Shown piece by piece: positions 17,888-26,377 of a DNA stretch of 64,000 bases (within the stretch, counting starts at the first letter, position 1; each line of letters opens with the position of its first letter). Under the pieces are notes generated by a model. That model had not been told where the DNA came from. It did not search any database and worked only from the letters and a program-made list of their open reading frames with translations. A program made the position numbers and the translations under genes. Origin of the DNA: Paraburkholderia azotifigens (GTDB lineage Bacteria; Pseudomonadota; Gammaproteobacteria; Burkholderiales; Burkholderiaceae); the NCBI RefSeq assembly GCF_007995085.1, contig NZ_VOQS01000005.1:1240001-1304000 (forward strand). Reading direction: 5' to 3'.

Positions 17888-19192
17888 GTGACACGTGTGT
17901 CAATGATACGCAGGCCTGTCGTGCTGGCGATGGCTGGCGTCGCGATCGCGGCCGCGCTCGCCGTCGCCGCGTTGCTGATATCGAAGCGGGCCATCGCGCC
18001 CGTCAGCCCGCCGCCGCCTTCGTCGTTCGACAGCCAGACGAAGCTGGCGGGCGCACGCGTGGTCGCACTCGGCGACTGCATCGTGTGTCACACCGCGAAA
18101 GGCGGCAAGCCGTTTGCGGGCGGCCTGCCCCTCGCGACGCCGTTCGGCACGATCTACGCGACCAATATCACGCCCGATGCCGACACGGGCATCGGCAACT
18201 GGTCGCTCGAAGCCTTCACGCGCGCGATCCGGAACGGCGTGTCGCGCGACGGGCATCTGCTGTATCCGGCGTTTCCGTACATCCACTTCACACACATGTC
18301 CGACTCGGACATCGCCGCAGCCTACGCGTATCTGATGACGCGCGAACCCGTGAAGGCGACGGCGCCCGCGAACGCGCTGATATTCCCGCTGAACTTCAGA
18401 CCGCTGCTCGCGTTCTGGAACGCGCTGTTTCTGCGCCCCGGCGAGCAGCAGACCGAGGCATCGAAAGATGCTGAATGGAATCGCGGCCGCCTGCTCGTCA
18501 ACGGACTCGGGCACTGTGCATCGTGTCATTCGCCCCTCAACGTGATCGGCGGCGAGCAGCCCGGACAAGCTTTCGACGGCGGCGTGGTCGACGGCTGGGA
18601 CGCGCCCGCGCTCAACACGCTGAACGCCGCGCCGAAGCCGTGGACGAAGCAGCAATTGGTCACCTATCTGCGCACCGGCCGCGCGAGCGAACACGGCGCG
18701 GCGGCAGGTCCGATGCTGCCTGTGACGCGCGATCTCGCGACGGTCCCCGCCGAAGACGTCGAAGCGATCGCCGCGTACCTCCTCTCGCTGCAGAAGCCCG
18801 TTGCGTCATCGAACGCGCCGCGTGCGGTCCGGGCCAGCGCCGCGCCGCTCACGGCGGCGCAGCAGCGTGGCGCGACGCTGTTCGCCGCATCGTGCGCGCA
18901 GTGTCACGGCAATGCGTCGCCGATGCAGTCGCCCGGCCAGCGCCCGACCCTCGCCTTCAGCACCGCCGTCAACGCCGGCACGCCACGCAACGCGATCCAG
19001 ATGGTGCTGGGCGGCATCGCGTGGCATGGCGAGGACACGATCAACTACATGCCCGCTTTCGGCGATGTCTACAGCAACGAACAGATCGCCGATCTGCTGT
19101 CGTACGTGCGCGCCACTTACTCGCAGCACAGCGCGTGGACGGATGTCGAAGCGACCGTGGCCAAGGTCAGAAAGGAGAATGACGCGCGATGA
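17888..19192 (+). CDS. Tri-haem cytochrome c electron carrier for the hydroxylase
   Basis: A 434-residue c-type cytochrome with an N-terminal membrane anchor (residues ~10-32) and three haem sites: CIVCH (64-68), CASCH (210-214) and CAQCH (336-340). Methionine-rich segments such as PMLPVT and NYMPAFG could supply distal ligands. The layout matches cytochrome subunits of membrane-bound alcohol/aldehyde dehydrogenases and of NicB-like molybdenum hydroxylases. It would take electrons from the 2Fe-2S subunit to the respiratory chain on the periplasmic side. The start is GTG at 17888, decided by GGAGGA six bases ahead. An ATG at 17903 is too far from that site. Its stop codon overlaps the next start as ATGA. 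Confidence 0.9.
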   Translation: MTRVSMIRRPVVLAMAGVAIAAALAVAALLISKRAIAPVSPPPPSSFDSQTKLAGARVVALGDCIVCHTAKGGKPFAGGLPLATPFGTIYATNITPDADTGIGNWSLEAFTRAIRNGVSRDGHLLYPAFPYIHFTHMSDSDIAAAYAYLMTREPVKATAPANALIFPLNFRPLLAFWNALFLRPGEQQTEASKDAEWNRGRLLVNGLGHCASCHSPLNVIGGEQPGQAFDGGVVDGWDAPALNTLNAAPKPWTKQQLVTYLRTGRASEHGAAAGPMLPVTRDLATVPAEDVEAIAAYLLSLQKPVASSNAPRAVRASAAPLTAAQQRGATLFAASCAQCHGNASPMQSPGQRPTLAFSTAVNAGTPRNAIQMVLGGIAWHGEDTINYMPAFGDVYSNEQIADLLSYVRATYSQHSAWTDVEATVAKVRKENDAR

Positions 19193-19677
19193 TCCACCTC
19201 ACTGTGAACGGCGTGCAGCACGCACTCGATATCGACCCGTCGACACCGCTTCTCTACGCGCTGCGCAACGAACTCGGCCTGCACGGCGCGAAGTTCGGCT
19301 GCGGCCTCGGACAATGCGGCGCGTGCACGGTGATGGTCGACGGCAAGGCGACGTTTTCATGCCTGATTCCTGTGTCGTCGATCGGCGCGCGGCCCGTGCG
19401 GACCATCGAAAGCCTTGGTACCGCACAGCGTCCGGGCGCGCTTCAGCAGGCCTTCGTCGAACATCAGGCGGCGCAATGCGGGTACTGCATCGCGGGCATG
19501 ATCATGCGCGCGCAGGCGCTGCTGGAGCGCAACCCGCGCCCTACGGAAGCCGAACTTCGCGAGCACATGGAGCCGAATCTGTGCCGCTGCGGCACGCACA
19601 TGCGCATTCTCGCGGCGATTCGCCAGGTCGCGCATCTGAGCGGCAGCGATACGGGCGCACACGGGGACACGCAATGA
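19189..19677 (+). CDS. 2Fe-2S subunit of a molybdopterin hydroxylase
   Basis: A 162-residue xanthine-dehydrogenase-family small subunit binding two [2Fe-2S] clusters. The plant-ferredoxin cluster is formed by CGLGQCGACTVMVDG with a fourth cysteine in ATFSC (cysteines at about 38, 43, 46 and 58). The second cluster uses CGYC (97-100) and CRC (132-134). It resembles IorA and NicA, the small subunits of isoquinoline 1-oxidoreductase and nicotinate hydroxylase. It overlaps by four bases with both neighbours (ATGA at each junction), so the cytochrome, this subunit and the large subunit are made in step. The usual separate FAD subunit of xanthine dehydrogenases is absent, as expected when a cytochrome c is the electron acceptor. 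Confidence 0.92.
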   Translation: MIHLTVNGVQHALDIDPSTPLLYALRNELGLHGAKFGCGLGQCGACTVMVDGKATFSCLIPVSSIGARPVRTIESLGTAQRPGALQQAFVEHQAAQCGYCIAGMIMRAQALLERNPRPTEAELREHMEPNLCRCGTHMRILAAIRQVAHLSGSDTGAHGDTQ

Positions 19678-21941
19678 GCCACGCAGACGATTTCGACGAA
19701 GACCGACGGCGCTTCATGGTGTCCGGCGCGCTCGTCGTGAGCTTCAGCCTGTTTCCCGGCGCGCGGGCCCTCGCGCAACAGGTGATCGCCGACGAAGGCG
19801 CTGCCGTGCACATCGCCAGGGAAACCCAGGCGCTCGCGGGCAGCCTGAAGACCAATCCGTTTCTCGATGCATGGATCAAGATCGATCCCGCGGGCAAGGT
19901 CACGGTCTACACGGGCAAGGTCGAACTCGGCACGGGCGTGCGCACCGCGCTGCTGCAAATCGCAGCCGAAGAACTGGACATGGCGCCCGCGCTGATCACG
20001 TTCCTCACGGCAGACACGGGCGCCTCGCCCGACGAAGGCCTCACGGCGGGCAGCCACACGATCGCCGACAGCGGCACGGCGCTGCTGAACGCCGCCGCGC
20101 AGGTGCGCGGCCTGCTGGTCGATGCCGCAGCGAAAAACCTGCATGTCGACCGCGCGAAGCTGACCACGCGCGACGCCGTGATCCACGCACCCGACGGCCG
20201 CACGCTCACTTACGGCGATGCCGTGAAGCTCGTCGATCTGCACCGGATGGCCTCGCCCGTCTCGCCGCTGAAGGATCCGAAGTCTTTCTTCGTGATCGGC
20301 AAGTCGCTGCCGCGCGTCGACATTCCCGCCAAGGTGACGGGTGGCGCGAGCTATGTGCAGGACATGTCGCTGCCGAACATGGTGCATGCGCGCGTCGTGT
20401 TGCCGCCCGTGTACGAAGCGAAGCTCGTGCGCGACAACGCCGCGCAAATCATGACGATGCCCGGCGTGCTCAAGGTCTACAGGAATGGCAGCGTGCTCGC
20501 AGTGGTTGCGCGCGGCGAATGGCAGGCAGTGGCGGCACAGCGCGCGCTCGCAGCGGGCAGCGAGTGGAGCGCGGGCCGCGCATTGCCCGACCCCGCTACC
20601 GTCCATCGCGATCTCGAGAAGCTCTGCACGCAGCACATCGAAATCGCCAGCACGCATGCGCAGGAAGCCACGCCGGCGGCCGTCAAAACGCTGGATGCGC
20701 GCTATTCGAAGCGCTACATGCTGCACGGCTCGATCGGTCCTTCGTGTGCAATCGCTTCGTTCGACAATGGTCATATGACGGTGTGGACGCACTCACAAGG
20801 CGTCTATCCGCTGCGCGACGCGCTCGCCGAGATGCTGTCGATGCCGAAGGACACCGTGCGCTGCGTTCACGTCGAAGGCTCGGGCTGCTACGGCCACAAC
20901 GGCGCCGACGACGTCGCCGCGCACGCCGCGCTGATCGCGCGCGACATGCCCGGCCATCCCGTGCGCGTGCAATGGATGCGCGAGCAGGAGCACACGTGGG
21001 ACCACTTCACGCCCGCGATGGTCACGCAGGCGCGCGCGTCGCTGGATTCGACGGGCCGCATCGTCGACTGGGATTACGCGCTGTGGAGCAGCTCGCATAA
21101 CGAGCGCATCGTCGACGCGGGGCGGCTCGTGCCCGCGACGATGCTCGCCAGTCCGTTCGAGCCCGCGCCTTCCGTGCCGATGGTGCAACCCGAAGGCGGC
21201 GGCGACCGCAATGCGATTCCGCTGTACACGTTCGCGAACGTGCACGTGATGAACAACTTCTCGCCGACCATGCCGCTGCATACGTCGGCGATGCGCTCGC
21301 TCGGCGCGCACATGAACGTGTTTTCGATCGAGAGCTTCATGGATGAACTGGCGCTCGCTGCACATACCGACCCCGTCGCGTTCCGCCTGAAGCATATGCA
21401 AGACCCACGCGCTCGCGACGTGATTCAACTCGCCGCGCAGAAGTTCGGCTGGCCGCGTCCGCCGCGCAAGCCAAATCACGGGGTCGGCTTTGCATTCGGC
21501 AAATACAAGAACCTGATGGCCTATGTGGCGATGGCCGTCGAGGTTTCCGTGGTGCGCGAGACGGGACAGGTCGTACTCGAACGTGCCGAAGTCGCCGTGG
21601 ATTCCGGACAGATCGTCAATCCCGACGGCATACGCAATCAGATTGAAGGCGGCGTCATGCAGTCGGCGAGCTGGACGCTGTACGAGCAACTGCAATTCGA
21701 CACGCAGCGCATCCGCAGCTTCGACTGGAGCAGCTATCCGATCCTGCGTTTCTCCGCCGTGCCGCGCAGTCTCAACGTGCATCTGATCGACCGCCCCGGC
21801 GCGCCGTTTCTCGGCGCCGCCGAAGCAGCGATGGGCCCGACGGCGGGCGCGCTCGCCAATGCGCTGTTCGACGCGACGGGTTATCGGGCGCGCGAGATGC
21901 CGCTGGCGGGCGAGGGCCTGCGCAGGCAGATCGATGCATAG
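19674..21941 (+). CDS. Molybdopterin-binding large subunit of a hydroxylase (IorB/NicB-like)
   Basis: A 755-residue catalytic subunit of the xanthine-dehydrogenase family that hydroxylates an aldehyde or N-heterocycle with water-derived oxygen. The N-terminus has a twin-arginine-like signal (DDFDEDRRRFMVSGALVVSF, then an ALAQ cleavage site), indicating export of the folded cofactor-containing complex. The body shows the IorB pattern: VTVYTGKVELGTGVRTALLQ, KVTGGASYVQDM, HMTVWTHSQGVYPLRDALA and GSGCYGHNGADDVAAHAA. The C-terminal GAAEAAMGPTAGALANALFDATG region carries the conserved glutamate expected at the molybdenum site. It lacks the C-terminal cytochromes of NicB, which are supplied here by the separate gene at 17888. 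The start at 19674 overlaps the previous stop codon as ATGA. In-frame sequence further upstream belongs to other genes. Confidence 0.9.
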   Translation: MSHADDFDEDRRRFMVSGALVVSFSLFPGARALAQQVIADEGAAVHIARETQALAGSLKTNPFLDAWIKIDPAGKVTVYTGKVELGTGVRTALLQIAAEELDMAPALITFLTADTGASPDEGLTAGSHTIADSGTALLNAAAQVRGLLVDAAAKNLHVDRAKLTTRDAVIHAPDGRTLTYGDAVKLVDLHRMASPVSPLKDPKSFFVIGKSLPRVDIPAKVTGGASYVQDMSLPNMVHARVVLPPVYEAKLVRDNAAQIMTMPGVLKVYRNGSVLAVVARGEWQAVAAQRALAAGSEWSAGRALPDPATVHRDLEKLCTQHIEIASTHAQEATPAAVKTLDARYSKRYMLHGSIGPSCAIASFDNGHMTVWTHSQGVYPLRDALAEMLSMPKDTVRCVHVEGSGCYGHNGADDVAAHAALIARDMPGHPVRVQWMREQEHTWDHFTPAMVTQARASLDSTGRIVDWDYALWSSSHNERIVDAGRLVPATMLASPFEPAPSVPMVQPEGGGDRNAIPLYTFANVHVMNNFSPTMPLHTSAMRSLGAHMNVFSIESFMDELALAAHTDPVAFRLKHMQDPRARDVIQLAAQKFGWPRPPRKPNHGVGFAFGKYKNLMAYVAMAVEVSVVRETGQVVLERAEVAVDSGQIVNPDGIRNQIEGGVMQSASWTLYEQLQFDTQRIRSFDWSSYPILRFSAVPRSLNVHLIDRPGAPFLGAAEAAMGPTAGALANALFDATGYRAREMPLAGEGLRRQIDA

Positions 21942-22153
21942 AATCGCTTACGCATGCCTTGCAGCACGCCCGAATGCAAACCGTTGAACCCGTGGACCTA
22001 TACCAACGTATGAGGACGTGACTACTTGGATTAAACAGACGTCCCAACGTACGATGGTCCAATCGTTCGCCTCGATCTATCTTTCTCTCAAGCGGCAAAG
22101 CGTCATCTTCCGCATCGAGAAAACGGATCAGACAGCACGAGGTGAACGGTTCC

Positions 22154-23116
22154 ATGGACAAGATCTTGAGCATGCGCATTTTCTCGCGCGTCGTCGAGTC
22201 GGGCAGCTTCAGCGCCGTCGCAGAGCACATGAACTGCAGCACGGGCAGCGTATCGCGCGCCGTGTCGTCGCTCGAAGACCAGTTGCAGGCGCGGCTCCTG
22301 CAACGCACGACGCGCAAGATATCGCTGACCGAACCCGGCGAGCGCTACTACCAGAAGTGCAAGAAGATCCTCGCGGATCTCGAGGACGCCGAGGCCGAAG
22401 CGGGCGACGCCCACACCTGCGCACGGGGCACGCTGCGCATTCATTGCGTGACCGACCTCGGGCTCGCGCAGTTGACGCACTCGATCATGGAGTACCGCAA
22501 GCGCTTTCCCGCCGTGTCGGTGCAGCTGAAGTTCCTGCCGCGCATGGCGAATCTGCTCGAAGACGACGTGGATGTGTCGATCGTGTCGGCGCCGGCGCTG
22601 CCCGACTCGCGCAACGTCTGCAAGCTGATCGGACATTGCGAGCGCGTGCTCGTCGCGTCGCCCGCCTTTCTTCAGACGCATCGGATCGAAAGTGCAAGCG
22701 ATCTCGACGAATATGCGCTGACGCCCGTGCCGTTCCGCGTCGAGCCGAGCGATCATCACGTGAAGCTGAGCCTCGTGAGATCCACGAGCCAGGAAGCAGC
22801 CGGCCAGTTCGTCATCAACGATACGGAAGCGACCCGCATTGCCACGCTCGCGGGTGCGGGCGTCGCGGCCTTGCCCGTGCATTGCGTGATCGACGACATT
22901 CGCGACGGCAGGCTGGTTCAGCTGTTCCCCGAATCGCGCCTTCAAAATTCGGGCGTATTTGCCGTCTATTCAAGCAGGCATCACATCGACGCGAAGATCA
23001 AGACGTTCATCGACTTTCTGACTTCGCACCTGAGAGCAGCGCTCGATAGCCGACTTTTAAACGAGCACACCCAACAGACCTTCAGTCGTCTCGCGCGCGT
23101 AGTGGAGAATGCATGA
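22154..23116 (+). CDS. LysR-type regulator downstream of the hydroxylase cluster
   Basis: A 320-residue LysR-type regulator of the large CrgA/DmlR-like group: KILSMRIFSRVVESGSFSAVAEHM, then LQARLLQRTTRKISLTEPGERYY. The C-terminal half is a periplasmic-binding-protein-like effector domain. The ATG at 22154 follows GAGGTGA with eight bases between. The gene lies 212 bases after the molybdopterin subunit on the same strand and could control that cluster, although LysR regulators are more often divergent. Its stop codon overlaps the start of the next small gene as ATGA, an unusual arrangement for a LysR gene. Confidence 0.85.
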   Translation: MDKILSMRIFSRVVESGSFSAVAEHMNCSTGSVSRAVSSLEDQLQARLLQRTTRKISLTEPGERYYQKCKKILADLEDAEAEAGDAHTCARGTLRIHCVTDLGLAQLTHSIMEYRKRFPAVSVQLKFLPRMANLLEDDVDVSIVSAPALPDSRNVCKLIGHCERVLVASPAFLQTHRIESASDLDEYALTPVPFRVEPSDHHVKLSLVRSTSQEAAGQFVINDTEATRIATLAGAGVAALPVHCVIDDIRDGRLVQLFPESRLQNSGVFAVYSSRHHIDAKIKTFIDFLTSHLRAALDSRLLNEHTQQTFSRLARVVENA

Positions 23117-23478
23117 TGCGCACCATCGCCCTTCCCCGTTTCCGTTTCCGCTTTCGCTTCCATTTCCGGCCCACGTATGCGATCGCTGCGTGCAGCCTCG
23201 CGCTGGCGGCCATCTGCGCTTATCAGGCGCCGGGACTGATGCAGGCCATTCTCGTCGTCGGCGCGAATGCGCAACTGCCGCTCGAACGGCTCGCCGCGCA
23301 GGCCGATATGGCGGCGCCCGTTTCGTCTGCTGTTTCGTCTACGTCATGGAAAGAGCCTGCTGCCGACCAGGCACGGCCTGCCGCGCAGAAGCTGGACGAG
23401 TCCGTTCGCAGCCGTCACCCGCACGAAGAAACGCACGGCTACGAGCACAGCGTGACGGGCTACAAATACTGGACGTAA
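23113..23478 (+). CDS. Small membrane-anchored protein coupled to the LysR gene
   Basis: A 121-residue hypothetical protein starting in the stop codon of the LysR gene (ATGA overlap). It opens with a striking alternating arginine/phenylalanine run (FRFRFRFHFR), followed by a membrane segment at ~22-38 (YAIAACSLALAAICAY). The rest is a polar, alanine-rich, probably periplasmic tail ending in YEHSVTGYKYWT. I do not recognise a family. The overlap and good third-position GC bias support real coding. The GYKYWT ending suggests a conserved C-terminal motif, but this needs homologues. It may be membrane-attached through the arginine-rich N-terminus. Confidence 0.5.
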   Translation: MMRTIALPRFRFRFRFHFRPTYAIAACSLALAAICAYQAPGLMQAILVVGANAQLPLERLAAQADMAAPVSSAVSSTSWKEPAADQARPAAQKLDESVRSRHPHEETHGYEHSVTGYKYWT

Positions 23479-23646
23479 ATCGCGAACGCGCGCTCTTCGG
23501 CGCGCGCCTGCAACCTTCCGCCTGCCCCTCTCCTCTTCGTCGGAACGGTTGATCGAAGCGGCCGGCCGCGTCCTTCGCTTGCGCCGACTGCCGTTCGAAG
23601 CCGCGTAGCACGACGACCATGCCGCGCCGCCACGGCTTGCGCGCGA

Positions 23647-23832
23647 TCATGCGCCGCCGCGCGCGGACCTTTCCCGTTTTTCCTTGCCCGGCTTCCCGTC
23701 ATCGGATTCGATCCGCGTCGTGCCGCCCTGCGCGGGCGCATCGCTGGCCGGAAACGAGTCTTCGACTGTCTCGTCGATGCGATGCTCGGGCTTCTCGCTG
23801 TTCGGGTTCTGCTCCTTCTTCGTGTTCGACAT
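23647..23832 (-). CDS. Small hydrophilic protein with SFPASDAPA motif
   Basis: A 61-residue, highly charged, probably disordered protein. The centre reads VEDSFPASDAPA, a motif seen in many small proteobacterial proteins of unknown function, and the tail is rich in lysine, arginine and glutamate. The ATG at 23832 is preceded by AGGGAGAGG. An in-frame start further upstream lacks such a site. It is transcribed away from the YdeP-like gene. The function is unknown. It is too short for a catalytic domain and resembles stress-related or RNA/protein-binding small proteins only in composition. Confidence 0.6.
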   Translation of the reverse strand: MSNTKKEQNPNSEKPEHRIDETVEDSFPASDAPAQGGTTRIESDDGKPGKEKRERSARGGA

Positions 23833-24019
23833 CTGCCTCTCCCTGTCGATGGTTCCTGGAAGCTTCCATTCAGCAAGGCGCGTTCCCTGCGGCATAGGGC
23901 ATCGCCACGGCGAAGTCCCAGTGTAGATAGAAAACCAGCGGGCGAACGTGCAAGCCCCGTTATTTCCGTGCCGCGATCATTTGCCCAATGACACCGCATG
24001 CACTGCACAGGAAACAGAT

Positions 24020-26377
24020 ATGGCCAAAAAGAAGGTGATCCGCATCTACAGCGACCCCGCGGGCGGTTGGGGCGCGCTCAAGGCAACGGGTGAAGCGCTG
24101 ACGCTTCAGGGCATTCCCGTCTCCGGCGCGAAGACGCTGTTGCACATGAACCAGCCGCAAGGCTTCGACTGTCCGGGTTGCGCATGGCCCGACCCGAAGC
24201 ACACGTCGTCGTTCGAATTCTGCGAGAACGGCGCTAAGGCCGTCGCGTGGGAAGCGACCGTGAACCGCTGCACGCCGGAGTTCTTTGCCGCGCACAGCGT
24301 GTCGGAACTCGCGGCCTGGGACGACTACGATCTGGAGATGGCCGGCCGCCTCACGCATCCGATGGCCTATGACGGCAAGTCGGACCGCTATCTGCCCATC
24401 AGTTGGGAAGACGCCTTCGCGCTGGTCGGGCGGCATCTGAATGCGCTCGACCATCCCGATCAGGCCGACTTCTACACATCGGGCCGCGCATCGAACGAAG
24501 CGGCGTTTCTCTATCAGCTGTTTGTGCGCGAATTCGGCACCAACAACTTCCCCGACTGTTCGAACATGTGTCACGAAGCGACGAGCGTCGGCTTGCCGCA
24601 ATCGATCGGCGTCGGCAAGGGTACGGTGCTGCTCGAAGACTTCGAACACGCGGACGCGATTTTCATCTTCGGACAGAACCCCGGCACGAACAGCCCGCGC
24701 ATGATGAGCGATCTGCATTCGGCATCGCGGCGCGGCGCGAAGATCGTCTCGTTCAATCCGTTTCGCGAGCGCGCGCTGGAGCGCTTCGCGTCGCCGCAGA
24801 ATCCCGTCGAAATGGCGACGCTCGGCTCCACGCCCATCAGCACGTTCCTGTATCAGGTGCGCGTGGGCGGCGACGTCGCAGTGCTCAAGGGCATGATGAA
24901 AGCGATCGTCGAAGCCGACGACGCCGCGCGCGCCGCCGACGCGCCGCGCATTCTCGACATCGAGTTCATCGAAGGCCACACGCACGGCATCGATGCGCTG
25001 CTCGACGATCTGCGCGCCACCTCGTGGGAATCGATCGAACGTTATTCGGGCCTGTCGCGCGCCGACATCGAAAACGCCGCGAACATCTACATGAAGGCGC
25101 AAAACGCGATCCTCGTGTACGGCATGGGCATTACACAGCATCATCGCGGCACGGAGAACGTGCAGCAGATCGCGAACCTAGCGCTGCTGCGCGGCAACGT
25201 GGGGCGTCCGGGCGCGGGCATTTGCCCCGTGCGCGGACACTCGAACGTGCAGGGCAACCGCACGGTCGGTATCACGGAGAAGCCGAGCAAGGCATTGATA
25301 GACGGCATCGAGCGCGCGTTCGGTTTTCGTGCGCCGGGCGGACACGGCAACGACGTGATTGCGACGCTCGAAGCGATGACGCGTGGCGACGCGAAAGTGT
25401 TCGTCGCGCTGGGCGGCAATTTCGCGGCGGCGATTCCCGACTGGGTGCGCATGCAGGAGCACATCCGCAAGCTCGACCTGACCGTGCACATCGCAACGAA
25501 GCTCAACCGCAGCCATCTCGTGCACGGCAAGAGCGCGTTGATTCTGCCCTGCCTCGGACGCACGGAGATCGACATTCAGGCGGACGGCCCGCAATCGATC
25601 ACCGTCGAAGATTCGATGTCGATGGTGCATGCGTCGGCAGGCCGCAACGAGCCCGCGTCGCCGCATCTGCTGAGCGAGCCGGCCATCGTCGCGGGCATTG
25701 CGCGCGCGACGCTCGGCGAGCAGTCGCGCGTGCAGTGGGAGCAGATGGTCGCGAACTACGACCGCATTCGTAATGCGATCGAAATCGTGTTCCCGATCTT
25801 CCAGGCCTACAACGAGCGCATCCGCGTGCCGGGCGGCTTTCATCTCGTGTCGCCGGCGCGCGAACGCGTGTGGGACACGCCGACGGGCCGCGCGAATTTC
25901 CTCGTCTTCAAGGGGCTCGACGAAGACCCGTGGCAGGACGATCCCGATGCGCTCTCGCTCACGACGATGCGCAGCCACGATCAGTACAACACGACGCTGT
26001 ACTCGCATTCGGACCGCTATCGCGGCGTGTTCGGTCAACGCGACGTCGTGTTCATGAACCAGCACGAACTGCAAAAGCGCGGCCTGCATCCGGGCGAGCG
26101 CGTCGATATCGTCGCGCTGTCGACGGATGGCGTCGAACGCATCGTCCGCAGCTTCAAGGTGGTCGAGTACTCGCTGCCCGACGGCTGCTGCGGCGCGTAC
26201 TACCCGGAAGTGAATCCGCTCGTGCCGCTCTATGCATTCGATCCGCAAAGCCGCACGCCGTCGTACAAATCGGTGCCCGTGAAAGTGATGCGCGCCGCCG
26301 TCGTCGGCCCCGACTCCGCGACGCGCGCCATCGCCGTTCAAACCGCGTCGCCACGCGAGGAGACCCGTCATGCTTGA
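24020..26377 (+). CDS. FdhF/YdeP-family molybdopterin oxidoreductase
   Basis: A 785-residue protein of the YdeP branch of formate-dehydrogenase-like molybdopterin oxidoreductases. The N-terminus has the shortened iron-sulfur motif GFDCPGCAWPDP and FEFCENG. The molybdopterin domain follows (YTSGRASNEAAFLYQL, FPDCSNMCHEATS, FGQNPGTNSPRMM, GMGITQHHRGTENVQQI). The C-terminal molydopterin dinucleotide-binding domain contains DQYNTTLYSHSDRYRGVFGQRD. No selenocysteine is seen. E. coli YdeP is linked to acid resistance, but the reaction of the family is unresolved. The ATG at 24020 follows CAGGAAACAG. The gene overlaps cioA by eight bases, so this oxidoreductase and the quinol oxidase are very probably one operon. 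That suggests it feeds electrons to, or works under the same stress as, the oxidase. Confidence 0.9.
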   Translation: MAKKKVIRIYSDPAGGWGALKATGEALTLQGIPVSGAKTLLHMNQPQGFDCPGCAWPDPKHTSSFEFCENGAKAVAWEATVNRCTPEFFAAHSVSELAAWDDYDLEMAGRLTHPMAYDGKSDRYLPISWEDAFALVGRHLNALDHPDQADFYTSGRASNEAAFLYQLFVREFGTNNFPDCSNMCHEATSVGLPQSIGVGKGTVLLEDFEHADAIFIFGQNPGTNSPRMMSDLHSASRRGAKIVSFNPFRERALERFASPQNPVEMATLGSTPISTFLYQVRVGGDVAVLKGMMKAIVEADDAARAADAPRILDIEFIEGHTHGIDALLDDLRATSWESIERYSGLSRADIENAANIYMKAQNAILVYGMGITQHHRGTENVQQIANLALLRGNVGRPGAGICPVRGHSNVQGNRTVGITEKPSKALIDGIERAFGFRAPGGHGNDVIATLEAMTRGDAKVFVALGGNFAAAIPDWVRMQEHIRKLDLTVHIATKLNRSHLVHGKSALILPCLGRTEIDIQADGPQSITVEDSMSMVHASAGRNEPASPHLLSEPAIVAGIARATLGEQSRVQWEQMVANYDRIRNAIEIVFPIFQAYNERIRVPGGFHLVSPARERVWDTPTGRANFLVFKGLDEDPWQDDPDALSLTTMRSHDQYNTTLYSHSDRYRGVFGQRDVVFMNQHELQKRGLHPGERVDIVALSTDGVERIVRSFKVVEYSLPDGCCGAYYPEVNPLVPLYAFDPQSRTPSYKSVPVKVMRAAVVGPDSATRAIAVQTASPREETRHA

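Noticed and set aside
18801..19673. A 291-codon N-terminal extension of the molybdopterin subunit
   Set aside because: It overlaps the cytochrome and 2Fe-2S genes and is arginine-rich. The Tat-type signal and the ATGA overlap fix the start at 19674.
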